Positions 47,028 through 59,251 of a DNA stretch of 64,000 bases are shown here, in pieces. The translations under genes were made by a program, and so were the position numbers. Position 1 is the first letter of the stretch. Every line of letters begins with the position of its first letter. The DNA comes from Strigamia acuminata (Eukaryota > Arthropoda > Chilopoda > Geophilomorpha > Linotaeniidae), in contig OX442319.1 of the NCBI GenBank assembly GCA_949358305.1, positions 11,842,001 through 11,906,000 of the forward strand, given 5' to 3'. The notes below the pieces were generated by a model. That model made no database searches. It was given only the letters and a program-made list of their open reading frames with translations, and was not told the DNA's origin.

Positions 47028-47587
47028 TCATTGTGCATTGTTGTCTCCATCCGTGCCGAACCAAACGCCCGTTTCGTCCATCGGGACGATGTCGAGCGCC
47101 TTTTGGTCCTTTTTCGTCTTTCGCAGCGAAAGATCGTTTCGGCGTAGAAATTTCTCCAACCATCCGCGACTCGCTTTGAATTGGTTCGCGTTGTTGTCTC
47201 CGTTCGACGTGAATATCTCCATCGCTTTCCTCCTGATCATCTCTCTGGAGACCCGGTTGTGTTTGCCCCGTTCTTCGAGGATCCACTCCATCAGTTCCAT
47301 TTCCATTTCCTCGCTGACGATCTTGGCACCGGCGCCGGATAATCTTTTGCGCTTTAAGCCGTGTTGGATGGTCGTGAGGGATTCTATCTCGGCTATTTTC
47401 TTCTTCCAGCCACGAATGGTGGACGGCGACACCTTGAAGTGTCTGGCAGCAGCTTCGCCGGAGTTTTCTTTGGCGTATTTCAACACGTCGAGTTTGAATT
47501 GCATGTCGTAGGATTGGCGGTCCATTTTGTAGGAGAAAGGGCGATTTGGGTCCATGGCAGAAAAACAGGATGGTGATGCGCCAACTG
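47028..47587 (-). CDS. Truncated CENP-B/Tigger-like DNA-binding protein
   Basis: The exon begins after an acceptor (TTTTATTGCAG at 47588), has its ATG at 47555, and encodes 175 residues with AATAAA directly after the stop (about 47005). Residues 14-60 form a Psq/CENP-B N-terminal helix-turn-helix (FKLDVLKYAKENSGEAAARH, then VSPSTIRGWKK). Residues 75-145 form the second CENPB-type HTH (RVSREMIRRKAMEI, ASRGWLEKFLRRNDLSLR). The protein stops just after MDETGVWF, the beginning of the DDE transposase domain in pogo/Tigger elements, so the catalytic part is missing. A spliced 5' end, intact frame and a proper 3' signal suggest a domesticated DNA-binding protein; a young deleted transposon copy is the alternative. 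Confidence 0.8.
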
Positions 47588-47589
47588 CA

Positions 47590-48895
47590 ATAAAATTAAG
47601 GTTTGTTTTAGTTTTAAATTAAAATAACAATACCGTATGTATATATTTTTTTAAATTTGGAATCTGTGATTCTGTATGAGTTACAGTGTAAGCTGTGTAG
47701 TCTGGACACCTCCCGACCGGACAAGCTCTGTGGTCCGGACAGGTTTTGAGGTCCTAAATTGGTCCCGCCTATACCCAGCCACGCTAAATTCCCTTTTCCC
47801 ATCTGGACAGCCCCTTAGTCCGGACAACTTTCTGGGTCCCGTCCTATGTCCGGGCTACACAGCCTACACTGTATAATGATGTGTCAAGAAACTGTTAAAT
47901 TGGTTAATTAGGGTTGCACCGAATATTCGGTTTGTATTCGGTTATTTGGCTAAATAAATGGATATTATGTATTCGGCTGAACACTTTAATCATAATGGTA
48001 ATAAAATCAGAATGATTTGTATTTTTGCTGTAAGTTTTGGATTTTTTAGGATAATTTACACAACTTAAAATGAATTTTATCAGGTAACTGTATTTTTTAA
48101 TGATAATTGAACATTATTCGCAAAAAATTGAATTTCTGGAACAAAAATTTAATTTTTGAAGCAAAAATTCAATTTTTGAAGCTAAAATTTAAATTTTGGA
48201 GCAAAATTTGAATTTTTAGAGGAAAAATTGAATTTTTAGAGCAAAAATTGAATTTTTAGAGCAAAAATTGAATTTTTGGAACGTAAAAATTGCATTTTTT
48301 TATGCCAAAATTAAATTTTTGGAGCAAAAAATGAATTTTTGGAACGAAAATTGAATTTTTGAAGCGTAAAAATTGCATTTTTTAAATGCGAAAATTGCTT
48401 TTTTATATTCGGTTATTATTCGGCCTAATACCGAATATTTGGCCGCAGTATTCGGCGCAGAATATTCGATATTCGATTACTCAGCTTTACTGGTATTCAG
48501 AGAATAAAATTTTTTGCTGCTTGATTTTAATTTGTAAATATTGAATTTTGCATTTTCCCCGCAAGAAAACAATCCAACCGATCAAAATTGTCTCATTTGT
48601 AATTCTAATTGATTAATTCTCCTCAATAAATTAGCTGTAATCGACTTCTGTTGACATATCCCGTTGAATTCCACATTTTCTTACTCGATTTGTCAATTTC
48701 CGCACTCATTTTTCCGCTACAACAAGACCAGAGATTCACAAAATATCCTCCACGACCACGAATAATTTCCACTTCCCCGGAGAATCCCAAAGGGTTTTCA
48801 CGAGAATAATTACATACGTAGATTTTCTCTCACAATCGCCTAAATTAAAAGAAATAGATTTTTAAAAAAATCTTGAAAGGAATTTAAACAGCATA
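47590..48895. other. Spacer with a 20-bp array
   Basis: At 47690-47870 a partly palindromic stretch shares GTCCGGAC-like blocks in both orientations, as in a small element. From 48115 to 48400 a 20-bp unit GCAAAAATTGAATTTTTAGA repeats about 13 times. TATTCGG-type motifs flank this array on both sides (about 47925-47990 and 48410-48480), suggesting that the array grew inside an older element. Confidence 0.5.
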
Positions 48896-48898
48896 TAC

Positions 48899-49081
48899 CT
48901 ATACAAATAACGCTTCGGATCGATTCGAATGTCTCTCGATGGGAACACCTAAATAGTTTTCACGTTCATCATCTGCAAGCTTCATTCTATCGGTTATTCT
49001 CTTCAGTCTGGCTTCCTCTTTCAAGCTATCCAGGCGTAATTGACCAACACAAAAGGCTGTCTTGTTTGTAAATTTTACCAA
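48899..49081 (-). CDS. Candidate 3' exon, unknown charged protein
   Basis: An open stretch reads QLRLDSLKEEARLKRITDRM and ends in IERHSNRSEALFV before a stop. Its charged helical composition looks coding, unlike the repeat frames around it. An acceptor-like AACAAG precedes ACAGCC. No partner exon was found. Confidence 0.25.
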   Translation of the reverse strand: MVKFTNKTAFCVGQLRLDSLKEEARLKRITDRMKLADDERENYLGVPIERHSNRSEALFV

Positions 49082-49179
49082 CAGAGGGAAGAACAGATCA
49101 GGCGAGAGAAAGGTCTGAAGTTGAGATTAGAAAAAGTGGCTTGAATTCGACAAAATGCATCAAAAAGTGTTATGAGTTT

Positions 49180-50280
49180 CGAAAACGTGTCGGTGGGCCC
49201 TCAAAATGTTTTAAAAATGTGTTATTGGGCCCCAAAAAATGTGTTATACTGGGCCTCGAGAAAATGTGTTACTGGGCCCCCAAAATGTATTTAAAATGTG
49301 TTAATGGGCTCCAAAAACTGTTTTGAGTTTTGAAAACGTGTTGGTGGGCCCCAAAATGTTTTTAAAATGTGTTATTGGGGCCCCAAAAAATGTGTTACAT
49401 TGGGCCCCGAAAAAATGTGTTACTGGGCCCCCAAAATGTATTAAAAATGTGTTGATTGGCCCCCAAAATGTATTAAAAATGTGTTGATGGGCCCCCAAAA
49501 TGTGTTAAAATGTGTTAATGGGCTCCAAAAACTGTTTTGAGTTTTGAAAACGTGTTGGTGGGCCCCCAAAATGTATTAAATATGTGTTACTAGGCCCCCA
49601 AAATGTGTTAAAAATGTGTTAATGGGCTCCAAAAACTGTTTGGAGTTTTGAAAACGTGTTGGTGGGCCCCAATATATTTTAAAAATCTGTTACTGGGCCC
49701 CCAAAATGTATTAAAAATGTGTTGATTGGCCCCCAAAATGTATTAAAAATGTGTTGATGGGCCCCCAAAATGTGTTAAAATGTGTTAATGGGCTTCAAAA
49801 ACTGTTTTGAGTTTTGAAAACGTGTTGGTGGGCCCCAAAATATTTTAAAAATCTGTTACTGGGCCCCCAAAATGTTTTGAAAATGTGTTGATGGGCCCCC
49901 AAAATGTATTTAAAATGTGTTAGTGGGCCCCCAAAATGTGTTCAAATGTGTTAATGGGCTCCAAAAACTGTTTTGAGTTTTGAAAACGTGTTGGTGGGCC
50001 CCAAAATATTTTTAAAATGTGTTATAGGGCCCCCAAAATGTTTTAAAAATGTGTTACTGGGCCCACAAATTGTTTAAAAAATGTGTCATTGGGCCCCCAA
50101 AAAATGTGTTACACTGGGCCCCGAAAAAATGTATTACTGGGCCCCCAAAATATTTTAAAAATGTGTTACTGGACCCCCAAAATGTTTTGAAAATGTGTTA
50201 ATGGGCCCCAAATTGTTTAAAAAATGTTACTGGACCTCCAAAGCTGTTTTGAAATGTATTAATGGGCCCCCCAAAGCTGT
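49180..50280. repeat. 31-32-bp tandem repeat
   Basis: About 30 copies of a unit containing GTGTTACTGGGCCCCCAAAA and TGTATTAAAAAT. A larger order is visible: a block with CTCCAAAAACTGTTTTGAGT returns about every 190-230 bases. Confidence 0.9.
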
Positions 50281-50378
50281 GACTATTAATGGGGCCCGAA
50301 TTGTAATGTGCCAAAGTAACATCAACAGTACACATGAAATCAGATCACACTTTCATTTTAATTCATTCATCCATTCAT

Positions 50379-52723
50379 TCATTTGTAACAAACGGCAGTT
50401 GTGTTACAATTGATGGCGATCAATCCGAAATTGGAAAAGAACTCTTCGAACGAGCAGGGCGACTCGGAGCAAGCGGGCAATCGAATCTCCTGCTCTTGGA
50501 GCAACGTGAGGACTTGAAACTTGCACGAATCGCATTTCATCAACACAAATGCGATGTTCGACGCGAACGGATCGATCAAACTCGTCCGCCACAATCGGTT
50601 CTCGCTCACCGAGTAGTTCCCCAGTCCCCGTTCGTCCCAAAACAGTCCGAGTTGAGTGAAGAATTTCAGCAGAGTGTCCGAGGTGGTGAAGCGGAAAAGT
50701 CCCACCGGATACTGTTTCCGGCCGATCACCGATCTGTAATTTAGTCAGACTAAAATTTCTATTGGTCTATTCGTTAGTAGATTGGTTGTGTTTACAGAAA
50801 GTTGGTCATGACGTCTTTGAGCGGCGTGCAGATGGCGAGATTCGTGTAGTCTCTGCTGCCGTAGCCATTTCGGTAATAGGAGGTCAAATCGTCGAGGTAT
50901 TCGAGTATTTGTAGCTCTGATTTTTCGAATAAACCGCACCAGGGGGATCCTTCTTCCGGTTTCCAGGCGGTTTCGTATCGGCAAATGTCGTACATCATCG
51001 ATATTGCGTCTGAAACAAAATGTAACGTTCGTACTTCTGTGTACAGTGTCAACATGTGTCGTATAAAAATACGACATTTTAGTTCGTTAAATTATTAATC
51101 TGCCAAAATATGCATAAATCTGCCAAAATATTCAGAAATCTGCTAAAATGTGCAGAAATCTGCCAAAATATGGATAAATTCAGCAAAATATGCAGAAATC
51201 TGCCAAAATATGAATAAATCTGCCAAAATATAAATAAATCTGCCAAAATATGAAAAAATATGCCAAAATGTGCAGAAATCTGCCAAAAGATGCATAAATC
51301 TGCCAAAATATTCAGAAATCTGCTAAAAATATGCAGAAATCTGCCAAAATATGGATAAATCTGCCAAAATATGAATAAATCTGCCAAAATATAAAAAAAT
51401 ATGCCAAAATATGCAAAAATCTGCCAAAATCTGCAGAAATCAGCCAAAATATGCAAAAATCTGCAGAAATATGCCAAAACGCAGAAGTATGCCAAAATAT
51501 GCAGAAATCTGCCAAAAAATGGATAAATCTGCCAAAAAATGGATAAATCTGCCAAAAAATGGATAAATCTGCCAAAAAATGGATAAATCTGCCAAAAAAT
51601 GGATAAATCTGCCAAAAAATGGATAAATCTGCCAAAAAATGGATAAATCTGCCAAAAAATGGATAAATCTGCCAAAAAATGGATAAATCTGCCAAAAAAT
51701 GGATAAATCTGCCAAAATATGCATAAATCTGCCATATACCAACGGAGATGCAATCCTTCAAGTTGAGTCTATCGCTCAGATTCGATAGTATTTTTGTAAA
51801 AATCTGACTCGACAAAAATTTATCAATCTCTTTCTCTTCCACATCGTTCTATACAACAAAAAAATAAAAATAAAAACACCAAAAATCACATCAAACATTC
51901 TCCAAACTACAATAAGTCCGTCTTTAGAACACTTGAAAGACATCAACAAATCATCATTCTCCTTATGGTCCAACGTGATGTTTCCGACTACAAAACAAAA
52001 AATCAAAAATCAACAAAAATCAAAAACTCTCTCCACATTTTCTTACTCAAATCTCCGAACAAACCGACGAGAAACTCTCTCGTGCTCTCCTTCGTCTTCT
52101 CGTTCGACGTGTACTGGAAATTATACCTCCGATCGCTATACGATTTCTTAAAAATGGAGGAAAACCGCCGCTTGTAACGATGCGCTGCTCGTAAAAATCG
52201 ATCTAAGAAATCCAAAAATTCGCGCCAATCCGTCAATTTTATACCTAACCTCTGCAGTTCTCGCGATCCGACGGGCGTGAGCGCCGTTGCTTGGTCGGGA
52301 ATGAGCGAAAACGTCCACGCCTTCAGCCGGTCGACGTTGACGCTCGTTTTGTTTCGGTGTTTGATGATTTCGTCTTGGATTTCGGCCAGTTGTTTGTGCA
52401 TGTTGATGATTTCAGGCGAGCTCGGGAAACCGGTTCCGTGTCGTGCTAGTAAGTAGAATTGTTTCAAGCGGCAACCTTTGGGTGGAATATTTGGTTATTT
52501 AGTTTGGTTTTTGTGTTTGTGTTGGTTTTTTTGACTGGCCTGGCGGAGGTTTGTATTCTAGGACGTCGTCTTTGCTCCTGGATTGGTCGTAGGCGGTTTT
52601 GGAGCCGAAATAGAGGTAAGGGGAGGTGTCGATGGACTCGAGGGGTTCTCGTTCGATTTGAATTATGAAGTAAACGCTCAGAAATAAACCTAGAATACCC
52701 ATTATCAATCCGCTGGTCGCCAT
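50379..52723 (-). CDS. MINPP1-like protein with altered active site
   Basis: MINPP1 is a histidine acid phosphatase of the secretory pathway that removes phosphates from inositol polyphosphates. Six exons join in phase: 52723-52540, 52475-52047, 51987-51911, 51848-51740, 51009-50796 and 50733-50379, for 455 residues (human about 487). The first intron has a GC donor. Residues 5-22 are a signal or anchor helix (LIMGILGLFLSVYFIIQI); SPYLYFGSKTAYD and SPWCGLF, EYLDDLTSYYRNGYG and PFASNIAFVLMKC are family signatures. The catalytic motif RHGXRXP reads RHGTGFP (residues 73-79), so the second arginine is Gly77, and the distal HAE motif reads TSD (355-357), losing the histidine. The nucleophile His74 remains. 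It is probably a weak enzyme or a pseudoenzyme with a binding role. Confidence 0.88.
51085..51735. repeat. 20-bp tandem repeat, MINPP1-like intron 4
   Basis: About 32 copies of CTGCCAAAAAATGGATAAAT and variants; copies at 51506-51705 are perfect. It fills the intron between exons 4 and 5. Confidence 0.93.
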
Positions 52724-52789
52724 CTTTAATTGGTCGTAGCTAGGCAACGGGGAGAAGTTGGAAAATGTAAAGAAAAAGTTTGGAAAATT

Positions 52790-53690
52790 GCGCAATTTGA
52801 GCAAAAAAGGATTTTCATTTCGCAAAAAAATGGATTTATATTTCGCAAAAAATGGATTTATATTTCGCAAAAAATGGATTTATATTTCGCCAAAAAATGG
52901 ATTTAAATTTCGCAAAAAATGGATTTAAATTTCGCAAAAATGGATTTAAATTTCGCAAAAATGAATTTAAATTTCGCAAAAATGGATTTAAATTTCGCAA
53001 AAATTTATTTCGCAAAAATAAATTTAAATTTCGTAAAAATGAATTTCGCAAAAATGGATCAAATTTTGAAAAATTTGTTCTAATTTCGGATAAAATGGTT
53101 CTAATTTCGCAAAGTGGCTAAAATTTTGCAAAACTTGCTAAACTTGTGCAAAATTGGCTAAAATTTCGCAAAACTAGCTAAAATATTGCAAAAATCGCAA
53201 GAATTTTTCAAAAAAACCTCAAATTTTTGCAAAAATCGCTCAAATTTTTGCAAAAATCGCTCAAATTTTTGCAAAAATCGCTCAAATTTTTGCAAAAATC
53301 GCTCAAATTTTTGCAAAAATCGCTCAAGATTTCGCAAAAATCGCTCAAATTTTCGCAAAAATGGATTTAAATTTCGCAAAAATGGATTTAAATTTCGCAA
53401 AAATGGATTTAAATTTTGCAAAAAATAGATATTACGCAAAATGGATCAAATTTTGAAAAATTTGTTCTAATTTCGCAAAAGTGGCTAAACTTGTGCAAAA
53501 TTGGCTGAAATTTCGCAAAACTAGCTAAAATATTGCAAAAATCGCAAGAATTTTTCAAAAAACCCTCAAATATTTGCAAAAATCGCTCAAATATTTGCAA
53601 AAATCGCTCAAATATTTGCAAAAATCGCTCAAATTTTCGCAAAAATCGCTCAAGATGTCGCAAAAATATTCAAACATTTCTCAAATTAAC
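52790..53690. repeat. 21-bp tandem repeats between two genes
   Basis: Two unit types, TTTCGCAAAAATGGATTTAA(A) and CAAATTTTTGCAAAAATCGC(T), alternate in blocks. A block of about 350 bases appears twice (about 53040-53390 and 53430-53660), so the array has higher-order structure. Open frames on both strands are artefacts. Confidence 0.9.
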
Positions 53691-53715
53691 AACCAAACAA
53701 AACTTTGAAAATTCT

Positions 53716-53721
53716 TTTATT
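53716..53721 (-). terminator. Polyadenylation signal of the sugar transporter
   Basis: Minus-strand AATAAA 82 bases after the transporter stop codon. Confidence 0.6.
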
Positions 53722-53802
53722 AGTAAGTACAAATAACAAACTCCCCTCCAAGTGTACAAATTCGTATACAAACATCAAACCATCCTCCAACTCCCCACCA
53801 CA

Positions 53803-56450
53803 TCAATACGCAACCAGCGACTTAATCTGCGACGGAGTTCTATTCTTCGTCTCCGGCATCGACCGCAACGCAAACAACAACGGAACGAGACAAACGACAT
53901 TCACCAACAACACATATCCCCCCATCACCTCTTCCAACGGCAAATGCACGAGCACCAAAACGAAATTAACGAACCAATTCACGCTAGTCGCGATACTATT
54001 GGCCAACGACCGCGCGCCCGGGTCGAACAACTCGGACACGATGAACCAAGGGATGGAACTCACCCCCAGCGAGTACACCATTATGAATAACAAGACGAGA
54101 AAGACGGAAACGGGCCCCAGAAACGGGTATTCGTGCTGCATGACGAGACACGTGGTGAGGAGAAGGCAGATTATCGTGAGAGACAACGTGCCGGCGAGAA
54201 ACACCGGACGGCGGCCGAATCTCTCGACGAGCCAGAGCGAGAAGCCCGTGACTACCACCTGCACGGTGCTCACGCAAAGTGTGGATAAAACGGCCGCGGA
54301 GGCGGACAGACCTGCCAAAACGAATAGATCCGTTGAGTAGTAAATCACCTGGATGTTTGGATGTGTTTTTGCTTAATTTTAAATTGTTTTTTAAATGTTT
54401 GTTTTCGGTTATTTACCACGTGGATTCCGCACAGTTGTCGGGCTAAGACGATCTCGATGCCGATGACGAGGAGTCGTCGGAATACTTTTTCCTTCATTGC
54501 TTGTGGGAGAGTTAACTGTCGAGGTTTATTTTTGTGGTTTAATTGAGTTTATTTATTTGTTTGTTTACTTTTGATTTGGCAATGGTGTCCACTTCGTTTT
54601 GTATGGTGTTGACCTCGTCTTGCACGTTGGGGACTTGGCGCAACCATGTTAGGACTTGCAAAATAGAAGAAGAAAGAAAATTATTTGACAGTTTTTGACG
54701 GGAAAATAAAATAAATTTTTTTTTTGTATAAAGTGTTGAAGGAAAGGTCAATTCAGGCTGACCCGTGACAAGGACATGATTTAGGCGCGAGGGGTCATGA
54801 CTTAGCCATTAGTATACTTTGCCTTGCTTCGTTTTTAAAGTATCTTTCTGTATTCGGACAAGGGCTACTAATTAAATCCAGGCCTCAATTAAAGCACTGG
54901 CTACTATTTAGAGCAATACTAGAAAGGTCAGAGGTCAAAACAAAGGGATTAAGGGTTTCCTGTTACTGCTAAGGAAAATGCATCATTAAATTAGACTGAG
55001 GCCTACTTTAGGGGGGCATTATACCCCTTTTAAATGCTGTTCTGGAAAAGGCAATTATTTTAGGCCATTTTCTCACTTTTTGAGTGCAAAAATTGCTCAG
55101 ATTTTGCAAAAATTGCTCAGATTTTGCAAAATTTTCTCAGATTTTGCAAATATTGCTCAGATTTTGCAAAAATTGCTCAGATTTTGCACAAATTGCTCAG
55201 ATTTTGCACAAATTGCTCAAATTTTGCACAAATTGCTCAAATTTTGCACAAATTGCTCAAATTTTGCACAAATTGCTCAAATTTTGCACAAATTGCTCAA
55301 ATTTTGCACAAATCAGCTCAAATTTTGCACAAAATTTGAGCAATTTTTGCAAAAATTTTTCAAAAATTGCTCAATAAGATAGCTCAAATTTTGCAAACAT
55401 TACTCATTAGTAATTACAGTAAACAAACTCTCAATCAATTTTTATGTAAAACATGATTGAAATGCAACAAAATGATGTAAAAAAAATACAAAAATAAAAT
55501 AAATAAAAAGCGATGCTCGTGACTCACCATCTTCGACTTTCTGTCTATCCTTTGTTTTTTTATACACGAAATACGGAGTTTCCGGACAAAAATAAAGGCC
55601 CACAGACTGCAAAACTGCCGGAACAGCTGTCAGCGCTGAAAAAACGAAGCTTCACTGTCAAACAAACCTTCCCAACCCCCATCCACCCAAAACCGAAATT
55701 ATACCGAAAAGAAAAGGCCAATAATTGGCCGTTCCGAGGACACTTGGATGAGCGAGGCCCTCGGACAGAAGAATGGCAACCGTTACGACCAATTGGTACG
55801 TGGATCCCGTCGCTCCGCGGATGCTTTTCGGTGCAATTTCCGTTAAGTAAATTGGAGCCAAACCCGCATTTAAACCTGTAATTGATAAATCCGCTCTAAT
55901 TTCATCCATTTCTTCCTAACATTTAATCCAATACCCGTATTTATCCCGACCACGAACCGTCCGACAATAATAAGTTCGTACGATTCAACGTAATAAGCAA
56001 AACACGTCAAAACGACGCCCACGACGAGAATAACGTTATTCGCGGACAAAGCCCGCTTCCGACCGAAAGTCTCCGCGAAATACGAGATAAAGAAACTGCC
56101 GAACATCGCGCCAAGACAGTAAACGGACACTACGGAAGCCCAGAGGAGACTCATTTGTCCGTGGCTGAAACCCAGGCCGTTACGCTGCACTTGGGTGCGG
56201 TTGACGAAGGTCTCTAGAACCTGCAATGAATTAATGTAGAATTAATCGTAATTAAAAATAATAACGGACGTTTTGCGAGGTGTTGACCACTCCGGTGTGG
56301 AATCCGTGCTGGAAGCCGGAGCCGAGCACGCAGACGGCGACGGCGAAACAGAAATGCCATTTGGGTTTGTTGAACCAAAACTGTCGGAAAATCGGTTTGG
56401 AAATGAGTGAAATTGAATGAAATAAAGTCGTATCGACTCACCACTTGCAT
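53803..56450 (-). CDS. SLC2-type facilitated sugar transporter
   Basis: Transporters of the SLC2/GLUT family carry hexoses across the plasma membrane through 12 helices. Eight exons join in phase: 56450-56442, 56380-56270, 56220-55935, 55875-55705, 55635-55528, 54654-54569, 54515-54417 and 54348-53803, for 471 residues. The family landmarks are in order: FGRKRAL after helix 2, GRFVVGINTGLNAG, PETPYF at the end of helix 6, QLCGIHVVIYYS (usual QLSGINAVFYYS), ERFGRRP, PWFIVSELF and the C-terminal PETKNRT. QLS is replaced by QLC and the Asn by His, so substrate choice may differ from classical glucose carriers. The first exon holds only MQV; an alternative ATG-donor exon lies at 58649-58658 but its phase does not fit. 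No transit or extra domain. Confidence 0.92.
55075..55395. repeat. 20-bp tandem repeat in a transporter intron
   Basis: About 15 copies of AAATTTTGCACAAATTGCTC and close variants in the fifth intron (between exons 5 and 6). Confidence 0.92.
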
Positions 56451-59190
56451 GACGATCGGACAAATGCGTTTTTCAGGCGAAATTAAGAGTTAAACGGAGG
56501 AAATACCGTGCGATTGATCATGCATTGTATGGTTAATTGTGCACTAGAGAGGTAAAGGTCGTTTCGTAACATTATTTCTTTTTTTTTTTATTTTTTTTTT
56601 ATGATTTATTGTGGTAAAAGTGTTTTGAGATGTTGGGATTTGTCCGTCGTTTATTTATTGTTTCGTTTTTATTGTGTTTCCTCGTTGTTGCGCTGCGGTC
56701 GTTTCGTTTTATGGGGAAAGGTCGCGCTGGAGGTGAAGGCCGAGGAAGCGTCGTTTGATTTGTTCGTTCTCGTTTTAGAATTAGATCGGCGAGTTTATAG
56801 GATTTTGTGGTTTTTTTGGGCCTTGGGGTGGTGAAGATGGTTCGGCGAGTTTGTTTGTAAATGTGTGGCCTGGATTTCGGTGCGGAGCTGCGGACTCACA
56901 CAAGTGGATGTTCGAGTTTCGGGTTTTGGTGTGGTTTGGAAAGGTCGTTGGAACGGGGAATGGTTAAAGTGATATAATGTAGTGATATTGTATCGTTGAG
57001 GAAGTCATTCTGGTTGATATGAATTATTGTTGTTGTGTAATAAAAGATTGTGTCGCAAAGAGGAATTATTGAGCTGTGGTTTATGAATGAATGGGATTAA
57101 TACATCAATGTCTGGAATTGTGCAATGTTTGATTTTTCGAAGAATTGGAATTGGAATTAAGTATTGAGAAATGTAGTTTTTGTTTGTTTTAAAATTAAAG
57201 GGGAAATAAAAGTTATGTTTAATTATAGAAGGTTTTTTTTAAAAAGAATGGAATAGAAGTTTATTTCATTTAATTTTGTTTAATTTTGTTTTTTAATATT
57301 AAATCGAGATTTAGGTTTATTCTTTTTGATATTAATTCATTCATTTAGTTGTTTTGTTTGTGGATTGTTAATGTGTTACAGTGAAGCCCTTCTTGCTGGT
57401 TGAAAAATGATATTCAGAAATCTCATGAAATCAATAAATCTATTCAAATCTCAAGAAATCAATTATTCTTTTAAAATCTCAAGAAATCAATTATTCTATT
57501 AAAATTTCAAGAAATCAATTATTCTATTAAAATCCTAAGAAATCAATTATTCTATTAAAATCTTAAAAAATCTATAAATCTATTAAAATCCTAAGAAATC
57601 AATAAATCTATTAAAATCTCAAGAAATCAATTATTCTTTTAAAATCTCAATAAATCAATTATTCTATTAAAATCTCAAGAAATCAATTATTCTATTAAAA
57701 TCCTAATAAATCTATAAATCTATTAAAATCCTAATAAATCAATAAATCTATTAAAATCTTAAGAAATCAATAAATCTATTAACATCCTAAGAAATCAATA
57801 CATACATATATTTTAATCCTAGGAATTCAAGAAATCTTCAAGAATCTCAAAAAAGAAAAAAAATCTCAAAAAAATAAATCTTAAAAGAAATCCTCAAAAA
57901 TCTCAAAACAATCAAAAAATCTCAAAAAGTCCTCAAAAAATTGCATAAAATCATCAAATCTATAAAAAAAAAATCTCAATTGATAAATACCGTAAATCAA
58001 TAAATGTAAAAAAAAATTAAAGAAATCAATAAAAATAAAAAAATGTCCAAACATCCAAAAAAATCAAGAAATCTTCAATCATCTAAAAAAAAAAAAATTA
58101 AAAATAATTTCTGTAAAACCAAAAAAAAATTTTCATTTTTCCAAAAGTCCTGAGTCACTTTCCTACACTCATGACTCATGAAAATTTCATTGTTCCTACC
58201 ATACTATTGAGAAAAAAAAATTGCACAGTATCAAAACTCTAACTTTCAAAAACCACAAAGAAAAAAAAGAAAAAAATCTCAAACAAAAATCCACAAAACC
58301 TTTTTCTTTCCTCAAAAAACCTCCTAAAAACCATTAATATTTTCCAAAACCCCAAAACTCCAACCCCATCTCACCCCTTTTATTACCACAATTACATCCA
58401 CAACCTAAGAGAGTGATGACCTATAACTAACCTCATTTATTTCTCCCACTTGACAATTCTCCCCTTAAAAACCTCCTTAAAAAAACCTTGAAATCCTCTC
58501 ACATCCTACCTCATCTATCACTGCAGTGCAGCACAACCTCCCACAACAAAAACAACAACAAATCAAAACATTAATCTTAATAACTCACCTACTTCTTGTC
58601 CCAATATCAAATTTAATCTACGCTTAATAAAAAACATATTAAACTCACCTTTGCCCATCGTGGGTCAACCAACTCTTTCTCCCCCTGGGCGGAGTCACAA
58701 AATACTCAAACTTTCAAACTCTTTCCAAACCAATAAAATTTCATCGAACAATTTATTTATCCAAATATATAATTTTAAAATTTTATTTTTGAAAATTTTA
58801 TTTTTTAAAATTTAATTTTTTGAAATTTAATTTTTTAAAATTTAATTTTATTAATTTTTATTTTTGGAATATTTATTTTTCTAATTTTTCTATATTAAAT
58901 TTTTATTTATTAAATTGTATGACAGGCGATGGGAAAAGGTTGTGTTGAATGCAAAACGAGTGTGCAAATGTTGTTTGGTGCTTTAGGATGCTCCAAATGA
59001 TGATTACGAGAAGAAAAAAAAGTGTCTCGGTGTTGGGTTGTTGACTCGGGTGATTCGAGTGTTGTTTGAGGCGCACACGGGCGAGCGGGCGGGCGCATCT
59101 CCACTTTGCCGACCCACTGACACTCTTTTCGAGACGAGGCGAGTCTCAGCCCAACTTGATCTTAGTCCTTGCCCTTGGCCATCGGGACTT
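56451..59190. other. Upstream spacer of the transporter
   Basis: A 28-bp tandem repeat with AAATCTCAAGAAATCAATTA and TTCTATTA runs at 57405-57800 and decays to about 58100. On the minus strand at 58649-58658 the sequence ATGGGCAAAG meets a strong GTGAGT donor, and another AGTAG/GTGAGT donor lies near 58590; these could be alternative first exons of a minus-strand gene. Otherwise nothing coding was seen. Confidence 0.4.
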
Positions 59191-59194
59191 CCTT

Positions 59195-59199
59195 TATAA
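59195..59199 (+). promoter_or_regulatory. TATA box of the secreted protein gene
   Basis: CTTTATAAC lies about 55 bases before the start codon, leaving a short leader of some 25-30 bases. Confidence 0.6.
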
Positions 59200-59251
59200 C
59201 TGGCACACACACCTTTCGGCACGCCATTTACAGACCACTACAGCGCACAAC

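Noticed and set aside
46957-47511. 184-residue plus-strand ORF
   Set aside because: It is the complement of the HTH gene, whose domains and signals are on the minus strand.
51079-51842. 224- and 176-residue frames
   Set aside because: They read through a 20-bp array that lies in an intron of the MINPP1-like gene.
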